Source: Mycolicibacterium aurum
GTDB lineage: Bacteria > Actinomycetota > Actinomycetes > Mycobacteriales > Mycobacteriaceae
NCBI RefSeq assembly: GCF_900637195.1
Contig: NZ_LR134356.1
Location: 5,146,001-5,210,000, forward strand
DNA: 64,000 nt
Direction: 5' to 3'
The notes beneath the pieces were generated by a model. That model was given only the letters and a program-made list of their open reading frames with translations, was not told where the DNA came from and made no database searches. This document shows positions 63,766-64,000 of this stretch, one piece after another (the first letter of the stretch is position 1; each line of letters opens with the position of its first letter). A program made the position numbers and the translations under genes.

Positions 63766-64000
63766 CAGTTACCGCCATCCGGGTATTTGAGGTCGTAGCC
63801 GGTCATGTGACCGTTGTCGTCCTCGTGCACGATGACCCGCATCCGGTACGGCTGCGACGGCTTGTTGGTGCCGTCGATGTCGGTCACGGTGACGCGCACC
63901 GACACCAACACCGCGGCGTTGTTGCTGATGTCGTCGACCTTCTCCAGTGCGGCCCCGTTGATTACCGCCTCGGAAGTGGCGTTGGTGTCGCGGAAGATCG
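63765..64000 (-). CDS. Mce-associated protein, C-terminal part (Rv3493c-like), 5' end outside window
   Basis: 78 C-terminal codons are visible: FRDTNATSEAVINGAALEK, AAVLVSVRVTVTDIDGTNK then QPYRMRVIVHEDDNGHMTGYDLKYPDGGN and a stop at 63765-63767. The beta-strand pattern and the ending MTGYDLKYPDGGN match the NTF2-like domain of larger Mce-associated proteins such as Rv3493c. It is translationally coupled to the next gene (TGATG). The start and any membrane helix lie beyond the window. Confidence 0.85.
   Translation of the reverse strand, partial: IFRDTNATSEAVINGAALEKVDDISNNAAVLVSVRVTVTDIDGTNKPSQPYRMRVIVHEDDNGHMTGYDLKYPDGGN

Noticed and set aside
1..64000. CRISPR arrays, rRNA genes, prophage or complete insertion sequences
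   Set aside because: I found no regularly spaced direct repeats, rRNA-like sequence or phage structural genes. The only IS trace is the truncated IS30 remnant.

Overview
The window is high-GC actinobacterial DNA and almost certainly comes from a fast-growing or environmental Mycobacterium (Mycolicibacterium). The evidence is phoP-phoR, a cyp51-ferredoxin cluster, cyp126 next to purB, a RelZ-type (p)ppGpp synthetase fusion, an EspA/EspE-type protein, Mce-associated proteins beside otsA, and a PGRS-like glycine-rich protein. From memory of M. tuberculosis H37Rv, bases 1-37,200 follow the Rv0784-Rv0756c neighbourhood, with additions. The right end (about 59.5-64 kb) follows Rv3489-Rv3493c, so a rearrangement or accessory junction relative to that species lies between them.

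Layout. 1-4.7 kb (minus): partial DUF2334 protein, glutathione peroxidase, TetR regulator, oligopeptidase B, purC. 4.7-9.2 kb: a membrane protein, then a minus-strand operon purB-cyp126-DUF1707-DinB. 9.2-16.4 kb: relZ, an amino-acid permease, SDR, TetR, Tat-exported esterase, purD. 16.5-19.6 kb: CYP125-like P450, TetR, an EspA/EspE-type protein with a 48-aa partner, and a broken IS30 transposase inside a palindromic repeat. 19.6-24.4 kb (minus): aldehyde dehydrogenase, SDR, 3-hydroxyisobutyrate-dehydrogenase-like enzyme, carboxymuconolactone-decarboxylase-like protein, unknown 408-aa protein. 24.6-31.9 kb (plus): TetR, cyp123, SDR, cyp51, 3Fe-4S ferredoxin, SnoaL-like protein, adhB, steroid-isomerase-like protein, SDR. 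31.9-36.4 kb: acyl-CoA ligase, HIT protein, phoR, phoP. 36.4-41.5 kb: Rv0756c-like protein, tRNA-Thr(TGT), HNH nuclease, lldD2, GH13 enzyme. 41.5-44.7 kb: L,D-transpeptidase, BlaI-type repressor, short M56 protease, PE-PPE-type hydrolase. 45-48.7 kb: exported DUF4185 protein, DKNYY lipoprotein, VanX-type dipeptidase. 48.8-54.4 kb: XdhC and a molybdenum hydroxylase (L, G, M, S subunits). 54.5-59.5 kb: dehydrogenase, TetR, monooxygenase remnant, MFS transporter, SDR, enoyl-CoA hydratase. 59.6-64 kb: otsA with a small leader gene, glycine-rich exported protein, two Mce-associated proteins.

How it works together. The 16-32 kb region is an oxidative lipid/sterol-type catabolic locus: P450s with a dedicated ferredoxin, alcohol and aldehyde dehydrogenases, several SDRs and hydroxyacid-type dehydrogenases. 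Near-perfect palindromes next to its TetR gene and its adhB gene suggest local repressor control. The Ldt-BlaI-M56 group looks like a cell-wall-damage circuit. The purine genes (purB, purC, purD) are scattered among these as core genes.
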